Shown: positions 1 through 9,708 of the stretch, piece by piece
How positions within the stretch are numbered: position 1 is the stretch's first letter
How the letters are laid out: each line of letters opens with the position of its first letter
DNA from: an uncultured Elusimicrobium sp.
GTDB taxonomy: Bacteria > Elusimicrobiota > Elusimicrobia > Elusimicrobiales > Elusimicrobiaceae
Length of the DNA: 64,000 nt
Direction of reading: 5' to 3'
Assembly: GCA_937891135.1 (NCBI GenBank)
Contig: CALAFB010000004.1
Span: forward strand, 62,001 to 126,000
The notes under the pieces: model-generated
Databases searched by the model: none
Told to the model about the DNA's origin: nothing
What the model saw: only the letters and a program-made list of their open reading frames with translations
Program-made: the position numbers and the translations under genes

Positions 1-72
1 ATCCGCAAATACAATATTTATTTTACCGTGATGAGCATTACGCCCAATGCGGTGGTACTGAATTATAACTAA
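1..72 (+). CDS. C-terminal end of an upstream gene (partial)
   Basis: An open frame enters from the left edge and stops at TAA 70-72, three bases before the ATG of the comM-like gene. The visible 23 residues end in NAVVLNYN and match no family I recognise. The tight spacing suggests the last codons of a gene co-transcribed with comM, but with so little sequence this is only probable. Confidence 0.45.
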   Translation: MRKYNIYFTVMSITPNAVVLNYN

Positions 73-75
73 ACT

Positions 76-1614
76 ATGCTTTCAAACATCTGCACCGGAG
101 CTATCAAAGGGATTGAAGGGTTTGCTGTGTCCGTAGAAGTGGACATCGCCCCGGGAATGCCGAATTTAGCCGTAGTCGGGCTGCCGGATGCCGAAGTCAA
201 AGAGAGTAAAGAACGCGTTACCGCCGCTATCCGCAATAGCGGCTTTGATTTTCCGTTAAAGCGCATTACAGTCAATTTAAGCCCGGCCGAATTACGTAAA
301 AGCGGTACACAATTTGATTTACCGATTGCACTAGGCATTGTGGCAGCCAGCGAGCAATTAAGTGAAACTGCGCGGGAAAAACTCAGCAATCTGTTAGTTT
401 TGGGAGAACTGGCGTTAGACGGTTCTTTGCGCCCGTGTGCCGGGGTATTGCCTATGCTAATTTCGTGCAAGAAACTCGGTAAAACAGCCGTTATTCCCCC
501 CGCCAATGCGCTGGAAGGACAAATTTCCGCCGCTCCGTTTATTACACCACACACGCTACGGGAACTAGCTGATTATTTAGAAGAAAAAATACCTTTGTCT
601 AACGTACAACTCAGCTACGTTCCCCCGACTGAAGAACCTTTACAACCCATACTAGATTTTAGCGAAGTAAAAGGCCAGGCACTAGCCAAACGTGCACTTG
701 AAATTGCCGCGGCCGGCGGGCATAATGTGCTGATGATTGGACTACCGGGTACGGGCAAAAGTATGTTAGCAAAGCGTTTTCCCGGCATTTTACCGCCCCT
801 AACGCAAGAAGAATCCTTAGAAATTACCAAAATTTATTCTATTTGCAATTTACTCGGCAAAAGCCGTCTGTTAACAAACCGCCCGTTCCGGGACCCGCAC
901 CATACAATTTCAAACGTGGCTCTTATCGGTGGCGGCTCTACACCGCGGCCGGGAGAAGTATCACTAGCACATAACGGAGTCTTATTTTTAGATGAATTTG
1001 CGGAGTTTTCCCGCTCCGCTTTGGAAGTACTGCGGGAACCTTTGGAAAACGGCCAGGTTACTATTTCACGTGCCAAAGAAACGGTTTCGTACCCGGCACG
1101 GTTTACGTTAGTAGCCGCTATGAACCCGTGCCCGTGCGGGAACTTAGGTAATCCGTTAAAACCGTGTACGTGCAGCCCTATGCAAATAAACCGTTATAAA
1201 AACCGCATCTCGGGCCCACTCTTAGACCGCATTGATTTAACCGTCAATTTAAATCCAGTCAAATTTACGGACTGGAAACAGGAAACGCAAGGCGATACAT
1301 CTGCCCAAATCCGCGCACGTGTGTTAACCGCGCGGGAAATCCAAAAAAAACGCTTTGCCCAAACCGCTACCACCGCCAATGCCTTTATGACGCCCGCGCA
1401 AATTAAACAGTTTTGTCCGCTACCGCCCGGGGCAGACCGTATTTTAGAAGCTGCAATGCGTAAATTTGGTTTAAGTGCGCGCAGTTTAGATAAAATCTTA
1501 AAAACTGCCCGCACCATTGCAGATTTAGAAAATAAAGAAAACATTGAAACGAAACACTTGGTAGAAGTTATGCAATACCGTCCGTTAGACCGCAAAGGGG
1601 TGGCTGACCTATGA
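76..1614 (+). CDS. comM: YifB/ComM family Mg-chelatase-like AAA+ ATPase
   Basis: 512 residues, the usual length of the family. The N-terminal part has the YifB signatures VVGLPDAEVKESKERV and INVNLSP-type ITVNLSPAELRKSG. A Walker A GLPGTGKS lies near residue 222, followed by the Walker B region GVLFLDEF and a cysteine-rich stretch CPCGNLGNPLKPCTC typical of the Mg-chelatase fold. ComM homologues are hexameric helicases that promote branch migration during natural transformation. The gene overlaps the next one, dprA, by 4 bp (ATGA), so the two are translationally coupled and likely serve the same DNA-uptake process. The start is the ATG closest to the family's conserved beginning. Confidence 0.93.
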   Translation: MLSNICTGAIKGIEGFAVSVEVDIAPGMPNLAVVGLPDAEVKESKERVTAAIRNSGFDFPLKRITVNLSPAELRKSGTQFDLPIALGIVAASEQLSETAREKLSNLLVLGELALDGSLRPCAGVLPMLISCKKLGKTAVIPPANALEGQISAAPFITPHTLRELADYLEEKIPLSNVQLSYVPPTEEPLQPILDFSEVKGQALAKRALEIAAAGGHNVLMIGLPGTGKSMLAKRFPGILPPLTQEESLEITKIYSICNLLGKSRLLTNRPFRDPHHTISNVALIGGGSTPRPGEVSLAHNGVLFLDEFAEFSRSALEVLREPLENGQVTISRAKETVSYPARFTLVAAMNPCPCGNLGNPLKPCTCSPMQINRYKNRISGPLLDRIDLTVNLNPVKFTDWKQETQGDTSAQIRARVLTAREIQKKRFAQTATTANAFMTPAQIKQFCPLPPGADRILEAAMRKFGLSARSLDKILKTARTIADLENKENIETKHLVEVMQYRPLDRKGVADL

Positions 1615-2747
1615 ACCTGGGGATTTCTACGGAAGAACGCTTGGCCCGCATTCGTCTAAATGCTTTTTTATATTTTCGGGCGGATTGGTTACAACGGCTG
1701 GTAGATATTTTCGGTTCCGCCCAAGAAATTTTAAAACAAGATGCCAATACCCTAGCCCGCGAAGCCCATTTAAACCCTTCCACGGCCGCCAATTTACTGA
1801 AAGAAGCATTTACCATTAACCCGCAAGAGGAATGGGACAAAACCGAACAAATTGGTGGGCATATCTATGTACCGGAAGATGAAGAATATCCGCAATCCCT
1901 GCGTAACTGCAAAGAAGCCCCTATTGCCCTTTATGTACTCGGCAAACTGCCTACTGAAAATCAAGCGTGTGTAGGATTAGTTGGAACACGTAAAATCACC
2001 CCATACGGCAGACGCGTGGCTCAAAAATTAGCTACAGAACTGGCCCAATGCGGCGTAACCATTATTAGTGGCCTGGCCCGCGGCGTGGATAGCGTATGCC
2101 ACGCGGCCGCTGTCAAACTTAAAAAACCAACTATCGGTGTAATCGGTACGGGAATCGGGCGTTGTTATCCACCCGAAAACCGCGAACTTGAAAAAGCACT
2201 CTTAGCGTGTGGCGGAGCCGTTTTAAGTGAATTACCATTTAACCGGCCGCCAAATGCATTTCATTTCCCGCGCCGCAACCGTTTGATTGCAGCACTCTCG
2301 CAACCGGTTGTGGTTATAGAAGGGGAAGTAAAATCCGGTGCCCTCATTACTGCGAAACTAGCTTTAGAACAAGGCAAAGACGTTTTAGCCGTTCCCGGTT
2401 CCATTGACAGCCCACAATCCGGTGGCCCCAATGAACTCATCCGGCAAGGGGCGGGGGTTGTCACGTGTGTGGCAGATATACTAGACTATATACCGCAAGC
2501 CTCCCGTTTTGGGTTGGATTTGCATTTCTTTGAACACACGGTTCAGACCCCGGCTAAACCCGAGGAGCAACTCTCCCCGCGTGAGCACGAAGTTATGCAA
2601 GCTATAGCAGACGGGCAATTAAGTCTAGACCAAATTGCCCTGGCTATTAAAGCCGATGTGCCGGAAACCGCGTCTTTGTTATTTGAATTAGAAGTAAAAG
2701 GATTTTTGGCCTGTGAAAACGGCTTATATAGTAAAAACAAATTTTAA
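1611..2747 (+). CDS. dprA: DNA-processing protein DprA (Smf)
   Basis: 378 residues. The Rossmann-like DprA core is clear: VGLVGTRKITPYGRR, then IISGLARGVDSVCHAAA, then FHFPRRNRLIAALS and LAVPGSIDSPQSGGPNELI. The N-terminal 80 residues form a helical SAM-like region and the C-terminus resembles the winged-helix extension (about 315-375). DprA binds incoming single-stranded DNA and loads RecA during transformation. It overlaps comM by 4 bp and precedes topA by 20 bp, the dprA-topA arrangement common in many phyla. Together with the many type IV pilin-like genes this suggests, but does not prove, competence. Confidence 0.95.
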   Translation: MNLGISTEERLARIRLNAFLYFRADWLQRLVDIFGSAQEILKQDANTLAREAHLNPSTAANLLKEAFTINPQEEWDKTEQIGGHIYVPEDEEYPQSLRNCKEAPIALYVLGKLPTENQACVGLVGTRKITPYGRRVAQKLATELAQCGVTIISGLARGVDSVCHAAAVKLKKPTIGVIGTGIGRCYPPENRELEKALLACGGAVLSELPFNRPPNAFHFPRRNRLIAALSQPVVVIEGEVKSGALITAKLALEQGKDVLAVPGSIDSPQSGGPNELIRQGAGVVTCVADILDYIPQASRFGLDLHFFEHTVQTPAKPEEQLSPREHEVMQAIADGQLSLDQIALAIKADVPETASLLFELEVKGFLACENGLYSKNKF

Positions 2748-2767
2748 TTTTATAAGGAAGTGAAACC

Positions 2768-5047
2768 ATGGCAGCAATTCGTAAAGGTAAAAAATTAGTG
2801 ATTGTGGAATCTCCCACAAAGCAAAAAACTATTAGCAAAATTTTAGGCAGCGAATTTGTAGTCCGCAGTTCGTTTGGACACGTGCGGGATTTACCCCAAC
2901 ACGACATTGGCGTAGATATTGAAAACGGCTTTACACCTACCTATGAACCCGTAGACCGCGCCAAAAAAATGCTTAAAGAATTAACGGCTTTAGCTAAAGC
3001 CGCCCCTGAAATTTACCTGGCTACCGACCCTGACCGCGAAGGAGAAGCCATCGCGTGGCATTTGATTGAACTCTTAAAATTACCTAAAGACCGTTATCAA
3101 CGTATTTTCTTTCATGAAATTACGCCCGCTGCCATTAAGGATTCGTTCTCCCATGCACGTAAAATTGACGAAAATTTAGTCAACGCCCAACAAGCCCGCC
3201 GCGTATTAGACCGCATTGTGGGCTATAAATTATCCCCCCTCTTGTGGAAAAAAATTACCCGCGGGTTATCGGCCGGACGCGTGCAGTCCGTAGCCGTACG
3301 GTTGTTAGCGGAACGGGCCAAAGAAATTGCTAATTTTAAAGAACAAGAATATTGGACCATCGGCGCCCAGTTTGAAAAGCCGGGCATTTCTCCGGCATTT
3401 TGGGCCCGCGTCAGCAAATACCAAGGCAAAAACGTGGAACAAACCAAAACCTATAAACTGTTTGCGGAAGATTATAAAGTTAAAACCACCGTTTTTGACA
3501 CGAACGAAAAATTGGCCCCGGTATCGGAACTCTTACGCAAAGGCCCTAATACCGTAGCTAAAGTAGAAAAAAAGGAAGTCAAGCAGCACCCTAAACCTCC
3601 GTTTATTACCAGTACACTCCAACAAGATGCGTACAATAAACTGGGGTTTTCATCCCAAAAAACCATGCAAACGGCCCAACACCTCTATGAAGGTATTGAC
3701 GTAGAAGGGCAAACGGTCGGTTTAATTACGTATATGCGTACGGATTCGTTTAATGTATCTAAACTTTTGCAAGACCAAACCAAAGAATTTATCGGTAAAA
3801 AATATGGCTCTGCCTATGTGCCCGCTAAGCCTAATGTGTTTAAAAGCAAAGTGATGGGAGCCCAAGAAGCCCATGAAGCCATCCACCCCACCGACGTACG
3901 CCGTACACCACAAAATATGAAACCATTTTTGACCTCGGACCAATATAAACTCTATGAACTGATTTGGTTGCGCTTTGTGGCTAGCCAAATGGCCGATGCG
4001 GTATTCAATACGGTTTCCGTAGATATCACGTCTGGCAAAGACAAAGACTGCACGCTGCGTGCTACGGGCCGTACGGTTAAATTCCCGGGGTACTTATCCG
4101 TTTATAAAGACCCTGAAGAAGAAAAAGAAAATGAAGAAAACGGATCCGCCCTCTTGCCGGTATTAGCCGAAGGCGACGAACTGAAACTGTTGGAACTAAA
4201 AACCAAAGATCACAAAACCACCCCCCCTCCGTATTACAACGAAGCCAGTTTAATTAAGACATTGGAGAAACACGGTATTGGTCGCCCGTCTACGTATGCC
4301 CCTACAATTAAAACAATTATTGACCGCAAGTATGTAGCCCGCCCGCCAAAATCTAACAAATTAGTAGCTACGGACTTGGGCATTACAGTAACAGAAAGTT
4401 TAAAAGATTTCTTTAAAGAAATTATGGACTTATCCTATACCGCCGGGGTGGAAGAAAAATTAGATAAAGTAGCGGAAGGTGCCCAAGCTTGGGTAAAACT
4501 GTTGGAAGAATTTTATGGCAGTTTCAGTAAAGAATTAGACCAAGCAGATAAAGGTATGCAACGCCCGGCTGCCCAAAAAACTGACGAAAAATGCCCTATT
4601 TGCGGTAAAATGATGCTGAAAAAGAGAAGCCGGTTTGGAGAATATCTCGTCTGTAGTGATAGTACTTGCAAAGGTAAAATCAATCTCTCCAGCACCGGAG
4701 AAAAGGTACAGCCCGAAGCGACAAACGAAGTTTGTGAAAAATGCGGCAAGCCCATGGTAATCCGCACCGGACGACGCGGTAAGTTTTTAGCCTGCTCCGG
4801 CTATCCGGCTTGCAAAAACACGTATTCCATTGACGCAGACGGCAACAAAGTAAAAGCCACCGGTCCCATTGTAACAGACCGCTTATGCGAAAAATGCGGC
4901 AAACCGTTTGTGCTGCGTTCTTCTAAACGCGGTGAATTTTTGGGTTGCTCCGGCTACCCCAAATGCAAAACAATTGTTACGGTAACACCGGAAGAAATCG
5001 CTCAAATTAAAGCAGCTCATATGGCCAAAACGGCTGCTAAACAGTAA
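2768..5047 (+). CDS. topA: DNA topoisomerase I (type IA)
   Basis: 759 residues. The Toprim start LVIVESPTKQKTISKIL and the acidic DPDREGEAIAWH are present. The active-site tyrosine lies in GLITYMRTDS at about residue 322, close to E. coli Tyr319. Three C-terminal four-cysteine zinc ribbons begin near residues 609, 657 and 708 (CPICGK, CEKCGKPM, CEKCGKPF). The enzyme relaxes negative supercoils by cutting one strand. A good Shine-Dalgarno (ATAAGGAAG) lies 6 bp upstream of the ATG. It sits between dprA and a Xer recombinase, the same order as in many Firmicutes. Confidence 0.97.
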   Translation: MAAIRKGKKLVIVESPTKQKTISKILGSEFVVRSSFGHVRDLPQHDIGVDIENGFTPTYEPVDRAKKMLKELTALAKAAPEIYLATDPDREGEAIAWHLIELLKLPKDRYQRIFFHEITPAAIKDSFSHARKIDENLVNAQQARRVLDRIVGYKLSPLLWKKITRGLSAGRVQSVAVRLLAERAKEIANFKEQEYWTIGAQFEKPGISPAFWARVSKYQGKNVEQTKTYKLFAEDYKVKTTVFDTNEKLAPVSELLRKGPNTVAKVEKKEVKQHPKPPFITSTLQQDAYNKLGFSSQKTMQTAQHLYEGIDVEGQTVGLITYMRTDSFNVSKLLQDQTKEFIGKKYGSAYVPAKPNVFKSKVMGAQEAHEAIHPTDVRRTPQNMKPFLTSDQYKLYELIWLRFVASQMADAVFNTVSVDITSGKDKDCTLRATGRTVKFPGYLSVYKDPEEEKENEENGSALLPVLAEGDELKLLELKTKDHKTTPPPYYNEASLIKTLEKHGIGRPSTYAPTIKTIIDRKYVARPPKSNKLVATDLGITVTESLKDFFKEIMDLSYTAGVEEKLDKVAEGAQAWVKLLEEFYGSFSKELDQADKGMQRPAAQKTDEKCPICGKMMLKKRSRFGEYLVCSDSTCKGKINLSSTGEKVQPEATNEVCEKCGKPMVIRTGRRGKFLACSGYPACKNTYSIDADGNKVKATGPIVTDRLCEKCGKPFVLRSSKRGEFLGCSGYPKCKTIVTVTPEEIAQIKAAHMAKTAAKQ

Positions 5048-5051
5048 TTTT

Positions 5052-5930
5052 ATGCGCGAGTGGCAAGAAGCGTTCATCACGCACTTAAAAAATAAGAATT
5101 TCTCTCCGTTAACTGTACGGGCATACCGCACGGCACTTGAAGAATTTGTTCAATTTTGTACCACTCGCCGTTTGACCAATGAACAGGCTTTTACCCCGGC
5201 CACTATACGTACATTTTTAGCCAATGTACAATTAAAAAACCCCAAACGTAATACCGTGCTTCGCAAAATTGCTACATTACGCAGTTTTGTGGCCTATTTA
5301 CTGCGGCAAGGGAAATTAGCCCGAAACCCGTTTAAACTGATCGCTTCCCCCAAGCGGGAAAAATTGCTGCCCAAATTTTTATCCGTTCCGGAAACAGACC
5401 GGTTGCTACATACCGCAGAAGAAGCCCCCCATTTTGCCGCGCGTAATAAGGCCCTTTTTGAACTTATGTATTCCAGCGGGTTGCGCCGTAGTGAAGTAAC
5501 CCGGCTTAAAATCCGCGATATTGATTTTTTTAATGGATTAGTCAAAGTACTCGGTAAAGGCAATAAGGAACGCTTGGTTCCTGTTACCCAAACCGCCCTA
5601 CAGGCCCTCAAAGATTATTTGGCTTGCCGCCAAAATCCGCAATCCGGAGATGCCTTATTCTTAAATAAAAACGGCAAACCGTTAACTGGGGACGGGCTTG
5701 CCTACATTTTTAAAAATACGGCGATTGCTTCACACCTGGCCCGGCGGGTTACGCCACACAGCTTGCGCCATAGTTTTGCCACCCATTTACTGAGTAACGG
5801 ATGTGATTTACGCAGTTTGCAAGAAATGCTCGGACATAGCAGTTTATCTTCTACCCAGGTATATACCCACGTCTCGCTAGAACAACTGAAGCACGTATAT
5901 GACCAGGCCCATCCTAAAAGCAAGGAGTAA
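5052..5930 (+). CDS. xerC: Xer family tyrosine recombinase
   Basis: 292 residues, normal for XerC/XerD. The N-terminal SAM-like core-binding domain (1-90) is followed by the catalytic domain. All catalytic positions are seen: Arg in YSSGLRRSEV, Lys in LGKGNKERLVPV, His-x-x-Arg in HSLRHSFATHLL, His in MLGHSSLS and the nucleophile Tyr in TQVYTHVS. Such enzymes resolve chromosome dimers at dif. Only one Xer gene is in the window, so XerC versus XerD cannot be settled; the symbol follows the topA-xerC neighbourhood. It starts 4 bp after topA and ends 2 bp before the ROK gene. Confidence 0.92.
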   Translation: MREWQEAFITHLKNKNFSPLTVRAYRTALEEFVQFCTTRRLTNEQAFTPATIRTFLANVQLKNPKRNTVLRKIATLRSFVAYLLRQGKLARNPFKLIASPKREKLLPKFLSVPETDRLLHTAEEAPHFAARNKALFELMYSSGLRRSEVTRLKIRDIDFFNGLVKVLGKGNKERLVPVTQTALQALKDYLACRQNPQSGDALFLNKNGKPLTGDGLAYIFKNTAIASHLARRVTPHSLRHSFATHLLSNGCDLRSLQEMLGHSSLSSTQVYTHVSLEQLKHVYDQAHPKSKE

Positions 5931-5932
5931 TT

Positions 5933-6904
5933 ATGATTGGAATCGGTATTGATATCGGCGGTACTTTTGTAAAATTGTATGTGATGAATGATCACGGAAA
6001 AATTTTTCGCCAAGAAAAAATAGAGACAGATTACACGCAAGGCGCGAAAGGATTTATCGCCCAAATTGGTCATTTTGTAAACGACCTTAAAACAGAATTT
6101 GCTGACCAACGCGTTTCCGTCTGTGTAGGAGCACCCGGCGATGTGGACCCAGCGTCCGGAGTACTGCGTTATAACCCGAATTTAAAATTTACAGATGTAA
6201 AAGATTGGCCACTAGCAGACCAATTACAAAAAATAACTGCCATCCGCCCTTATATGGCCAATGATGCCACATTAGCCGCCTGGGGCGTATATGAACAGGA
6301 ACTCAAACGCCAAGGCACCAATGTACTCATTGTAACTTTAGGAACCGGGGTCGGCGGCGGGCTGATCTTAAATAAAGAATTATACCAAGGTTCCCACGGA
6401 ACGGCTGGTGAAATTGGACACATGAAAATTGCCGATACCCAAACCGGGCCGTTATGCGGATGCGGCGCACGGGGTTGTTTGGAAGCGTTTGTCGGTACGA
6501 TTGGTATTAAACGCCGCGCGGTACAAAGTACAGTAGACCACCCGGATTCTCTGCTGGCTAAAGAACTGGCCGCACAACCCGATTTTAAAATAGAACACGT
6601 TGCCCGGGCTGCTGCAAAAGGATCTAAACAAGCCTTGCAAATTTGGCAGGATACCGGGTACTACTTGGGAATTGGAATTGCTAATGCCGTATTATTATTA
6701 GATTTAGATACCGTAGTCCTAACTGGCGGTGTATCGGGGGCGGCCCCGTATTTTATGCCAGCCCTGAAACAAGTATTAAACAACCAACAGATTAAAACTC
6801 CGTTTCAAAAATTAAAATTATCTGTGTCCCAAAATCCGGACATTGGGGGTGTAGGGGCTGCCCTGTATGCCATTTACCGCGCCCAGCAAGAACCTTTACC
6901 ATGA
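5933..6904 (+). CDS. ROK family protein, probable sugar kinase (glucokinase-like)
   Basis: 323 residues. The phosphate-binding start IGIDIGGTFVKLYV is followed by MANDATLAAWG, the loop TLGTGVGGGLILN and GTAGEIGHM. The ROK zinc motif CGCGARGCLEAF lies near residue 180. These features are shared by ROK glucokinases and related N-acyl sugar kinases. No DNA-binding N-terminus is present, so it is a kinase rather than a NagC-type repressor. Substrate cannot be read from sequence; glucose is the most likely. Shine-Dalgarno AAGGAG lies just upstream, and the 3' end overlaps lptD by 4 bp. Confidence 0.85.
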   Translation: MIGIGIDIGGTFVKLYVMNDHGKIFRQEKIETDYTQGAKGFIAQIGHFVNDLKTEFADQRVSVCVGAPGDVDPASGVLRYNPNLKFTDVKDWPLADQLQKITAIRPYMANDATLAAWGVYEQELKRQGTNVLIVTLGTGVGGGLILNKELYQGSHGTAGEIGHMKIADTQTGPLCGCGARGCLEAFVGTIGIKRRAVQSTVDHPDSLLAKELAAQPDFKIEHVARAAAKGSKQALQIWQDTGYYLGIGIANAVLLLDLDTVVLTGGVSGAAPYFMPALKQVLNNQQIKTPFQKLKLSVSQNPDIGGVGAALYAIYRAQQEPLP

Positions 6905-9087
6905 AATATTCTATCCTTCCGGCCCTATTGTTGTGGACAACCTTTCTCCCCGTGTACGGGGCAGACCGTGTTTTGCCTATACCGCCGGAAGAATCTTTTG
7001 TATATTTCACCGCAGACCAAGCCGAAGTATCCCCCCAAACCCAGCAAGTTTCTTTGTCTGGTAACGTCCTTGTCAAACAAACCACTCCCGCCGGAATTAC
7101 CCGGACCCTTACCGCAGACCAAATTACATTTGATCAGCAACATACCACCCTTTCCACCCAAGGGCCCGTACGCTTAGAAGACGGACAAGGCGGTGTAATT
7201 ATCGGGCAGGATATTTCCGTCAATTATACAACCCATGATTTTAAAGCCAAAAATATGACGACTGAATACCCACCCTTGCGAGTGCTTTCTGCCAAAGAAA
7301 TTTCTTCTAAAAACGGTAAAAAAATATTACGCAAAGCCACCGTTACCTGCTGCGATAAGCCGGACCCGCACTATACGCTTTCCGTGGGTAAATTATCTAT
7401 TTCTCCCACACAACGCGTGTTCGGTACCAATGCCCTATTACGTTTAGACGGGGTACCCGTATTTTATCTGCCGGTTTTTTGGCGGTCTTTAAATTCCCAA
7501 AAACCGTGGACAACGTACGTAGAATTTACCCAAAGTAATAAAACTGGGTTTGGCGTATTAACCACTACTGTTTTCCCACAACTTTGGCTATTACGCCCTA
7601 AATTAAACTTAGACTATTACACTAAATCCGGCTTAGGGGTGGGTGGTGAATTAACAGCCATTTCTTCCGACAAGTTACGCGGCTCGGGTGAGTTTTATTA
7701 CATTAACGATCACGCTGATTATGATGATTTTTCGCTTCATAATTCCAAACGCTGGGGCGTACAGGGCGGTTATTCATGGGAGCTGTATGATTCTTCGGAC
7801 TATTTTACGAATGACAGCGGGGCTTTGTATCAATTCCAAACCCGGTTCCGTATGGTATCCGACCCGTATTTTTATGACTCATTCTTCCGCAGTAACCCGT
7901 ATATTTTCATGCCAGACCAAGATACAAACTTTTCGTTCTCACGCCAAAGCCGCAAAACCACCTTACGTGTAAATTATGAGCAAAAAGATTTATTCGTATG
8001 GAGTAAAGAAAAATATATGGCCCAAGAACGTGTATTGCCTGAAATTAAATGGAACGTACTGCCTTTTAATGACCCGTTCTTAAAAACTGCCAACCGCTTT
8101 GAAGTAGATTTTACAAATGTTTCTACTTTACAGTATGACCAAAACCAAATCCCGGACGAAGGCCCCTATAAACGGAAATTCCATGCTAAATGGACAACGG
8201 AGAAATCATTACGGTTTTCTAAATATTTCACGTTCCTGCCGCGTGTATTTTATGACCAAACCGTTACTTTAGATGATGAAAAATATAACCATAAAGATGC
8301 CTGGGTGGGACGTCTGGGCGGAGACCTTAATTTGCAAACTCATTCTCTATTGGGAAGCACCGACGTGGGATATGAATTTACCAAACGGCTTTCTACAGGA
8401 ACACTTACTTCCGACCAACACTCGCTGGACAAAGGCATTGAACGCAACCACTTATATTTAAAACATTATTATTACCATACGTCCGGCTCGTACGTACGGT
8501 TTGAAAGCGGGTTTAATCTATCTGACTCTACTACCAATTTACGTACCGGCTATTTGGAAGAACTCCCGTGGGATCACCTTAAAAACCGTATTGAACCGTT
8601 GGTACTGGAAACGGGATATTTCTCTCCCGACGGGATCATACAGGCTTACATACAGGATCAGTATGACATTACTAAAAAAAATATCAACTTTATCGCCCAA
8701 TCTTACTTACACATCAAACAACACAGTTTGGGTATCGGGCTTAACAATTTTGCCAATTATACCGCCCCCGATTCTAAATACGAAACCAATGCCGACCGAT
8801 ACACGTTTAGTACTTCATGGGGATTTCACCCGCAATCCGGGGCCTGGGCTACGGATTTAGGTATTGATTTTTCTTTCTTCCGGCGGCATTTTGACAGTTT
8901 TAATAAATTTTTTCGCTTGTCCCGTACGTTCCACGACGCCCGCGTAGAAGCTACGGTGCGCCACCGTAATGACAACCTATCTTTTGCCGTACGGTTTAGT
9001 ATTATGTGCGGCAGCAAAGCCAAATCCGCCCCGGCACAAGATACCTATTGGTACCCGTGGCGCACACAAAACGATTTTAGAGATTAG
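6901..9087 (+). CDS. lptD: LPS-assembly outer membrane protein LptD-like
   Basis: 728 residues. A signal peptide (MKYSILPALLLWTTFLPVYGA) leads into an OstA/LptA-like beta region at about 25-150, seen as repeated short strands such as SLSGNVLVKQ and LSTQGPVRLED. A conserved cysteine pair in TVTCCDKPDPHYTL follows. The remainder is rich in alternating aromatic strands ending in a C-terminal barrel. In non-proteobacterial LptD this layout of a short periplasmic OstA part plus barrel is common. The protein would insert LPS into the outer leaflet, showing that this is a didermic cell. Overlap with the ROK gene suggests co-transcription. Confidence 0.88.
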   Translation: MKYSILPALLLWTTFLPVYGADRVLPIPPEESFVYFTADQAEVSPQTQQVSLSGNVLVKQTTPAGITRTLTADQITFDQQHTTLSTQGPVRLEDGQGGVIIGQDISVNYTTHDFKAKNMTTEYPPLRVLSAKEISSKNGKKILRKATVTCCDKPDPHYTLSVGKLSISPTQRVFGTNALLRLDGVPVFYLPVFWRSLNSQKPWTTYVEFTQSNKTGFGVLTTTVFPQLWLLRPKLNLDYYTKSGLGVGGELTAISSDKLRGSGEFYYINDHADYDDFSLHNSKRWGVQGGYSWELYDSSDYFTNDSGALYQFQTRFRMVSDPYFYDSFFRSNPYIFMPDQDTNFSFSRQSRKTTLRVNYEQKDLFVWSKEKYMAQERVLPEIKWNVLPFNDPFLKTANRFEVDFTNVSTLQYDQNQIPDEGPYKRKFHAKWTTEKSLRFSKYFTFLPRVFYDQTVTLDDEKYNHKDAWVGRLGGDLNLQTHSLLGSTDVGYEFTKRLSTGTLTSDQHSLDKGIERNHLYLKHYYYHTSGSYVRFESGFNLSDSTTNLRTGYLEELPWDHLKNRIEPLVLETGYFSPDGIIQAYIQDQYDITKKNINFIAQSYLHIKQHSLGIGLNNFANYTAPDSKYETNADRYTFSTSWGFHPQSGAWATDLGIDFSFFRRHFDSFNKFFRLSRTFHDARVEATVRHRNDNLSFAVRFSIMCGSKAKSAPAQDTYWYPWRTQNDFRD

Positions 9088-9097
9088 AGGATACACT

Positions 9098-9682
9098 ATG
9101 ACCAATAACCCCCTGATGTACCACAAACAAGGCTGGATAGAAGTAATTTGCGGATGTATGTTTTCCGGTAAGACTGAAGAACTCATCCGCCGGGTACGCA
9201 CCGCTCTAATTGCCAAACAAAAAGTACAGCTGTTTAATTCCAAAATAGATACACGCTACGGCATAGACAGCATTACAAGCCACAACCAAAACAAAGTAGC
9301 CGCCACCTGTGTGCGCCATTCCAACGAGATATTGTCGCTTGTAGAAAAAGATACACGTGTTATTGCCATTGACGAAATTAACTTTTTTGACAAAGGGATT
9401 ATAGAAGTATGCGAAAAATTGGCAGCTATGGGCAAACGCGTGATTGTAGCCGGATTAGATACAGACTACCGCGCCGAACCGTTTGAAGTAACGGCCGCAT
9501 TACTTACCAAGGCAGAATTTGTTACTAAAAATTTAGCCGTTTGTACCAAATGCGGCAACCCGGCCAGTTTTTCCCAACGTATTAGTAAAGATAAAAAACG
9601 CATTGTTGTAGGAACAACCGATACGTACGAGGCCCGTTGCCGCCGTTGTTACCGCAAACCGCGTACACGTACGGTAAAATAA
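9098..9682 (+). CDS. tdk: Thymidine kinase
   Basis: 194 residues. The P-loop is GCMFSGKTEELIRR near residue 18. The Walker B-like DEINFF, the substrate lasso GLDTDYRAEPF and the zinc site CTKCGNPASF plus CRRCYRK are all present, giving a type II thymidine kinase of the TK1 fold. It salvages thymidine to dTMP. The frame is open further upstream, inside lptD, but the ATG at 9098 follows AGAGG at the right distance and gives the usual N-terminus, so I chose it. Confidence 0.94.
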   Translation: MTNNPLMYHKQGWIEVICGCMFSGKTEELIRRVRTALIAKQKVQLFNSKIDTRYGIDSITSHNQNKVAATCVRHSNEILSLVEKDTRVIAIDEINFFDKGIIEVCEKLAAMGKRVIVAGLDTDYRAEPFEVTAALLTKAEFVTKNLAVCTKCGNPASFSQRISKDKKRIVVGTTDTYEARCRRCYRKPRTRTVK

Positions 9683-9708
9683 AGTACAATTTAGTAAAAG
9701 GAGACTTT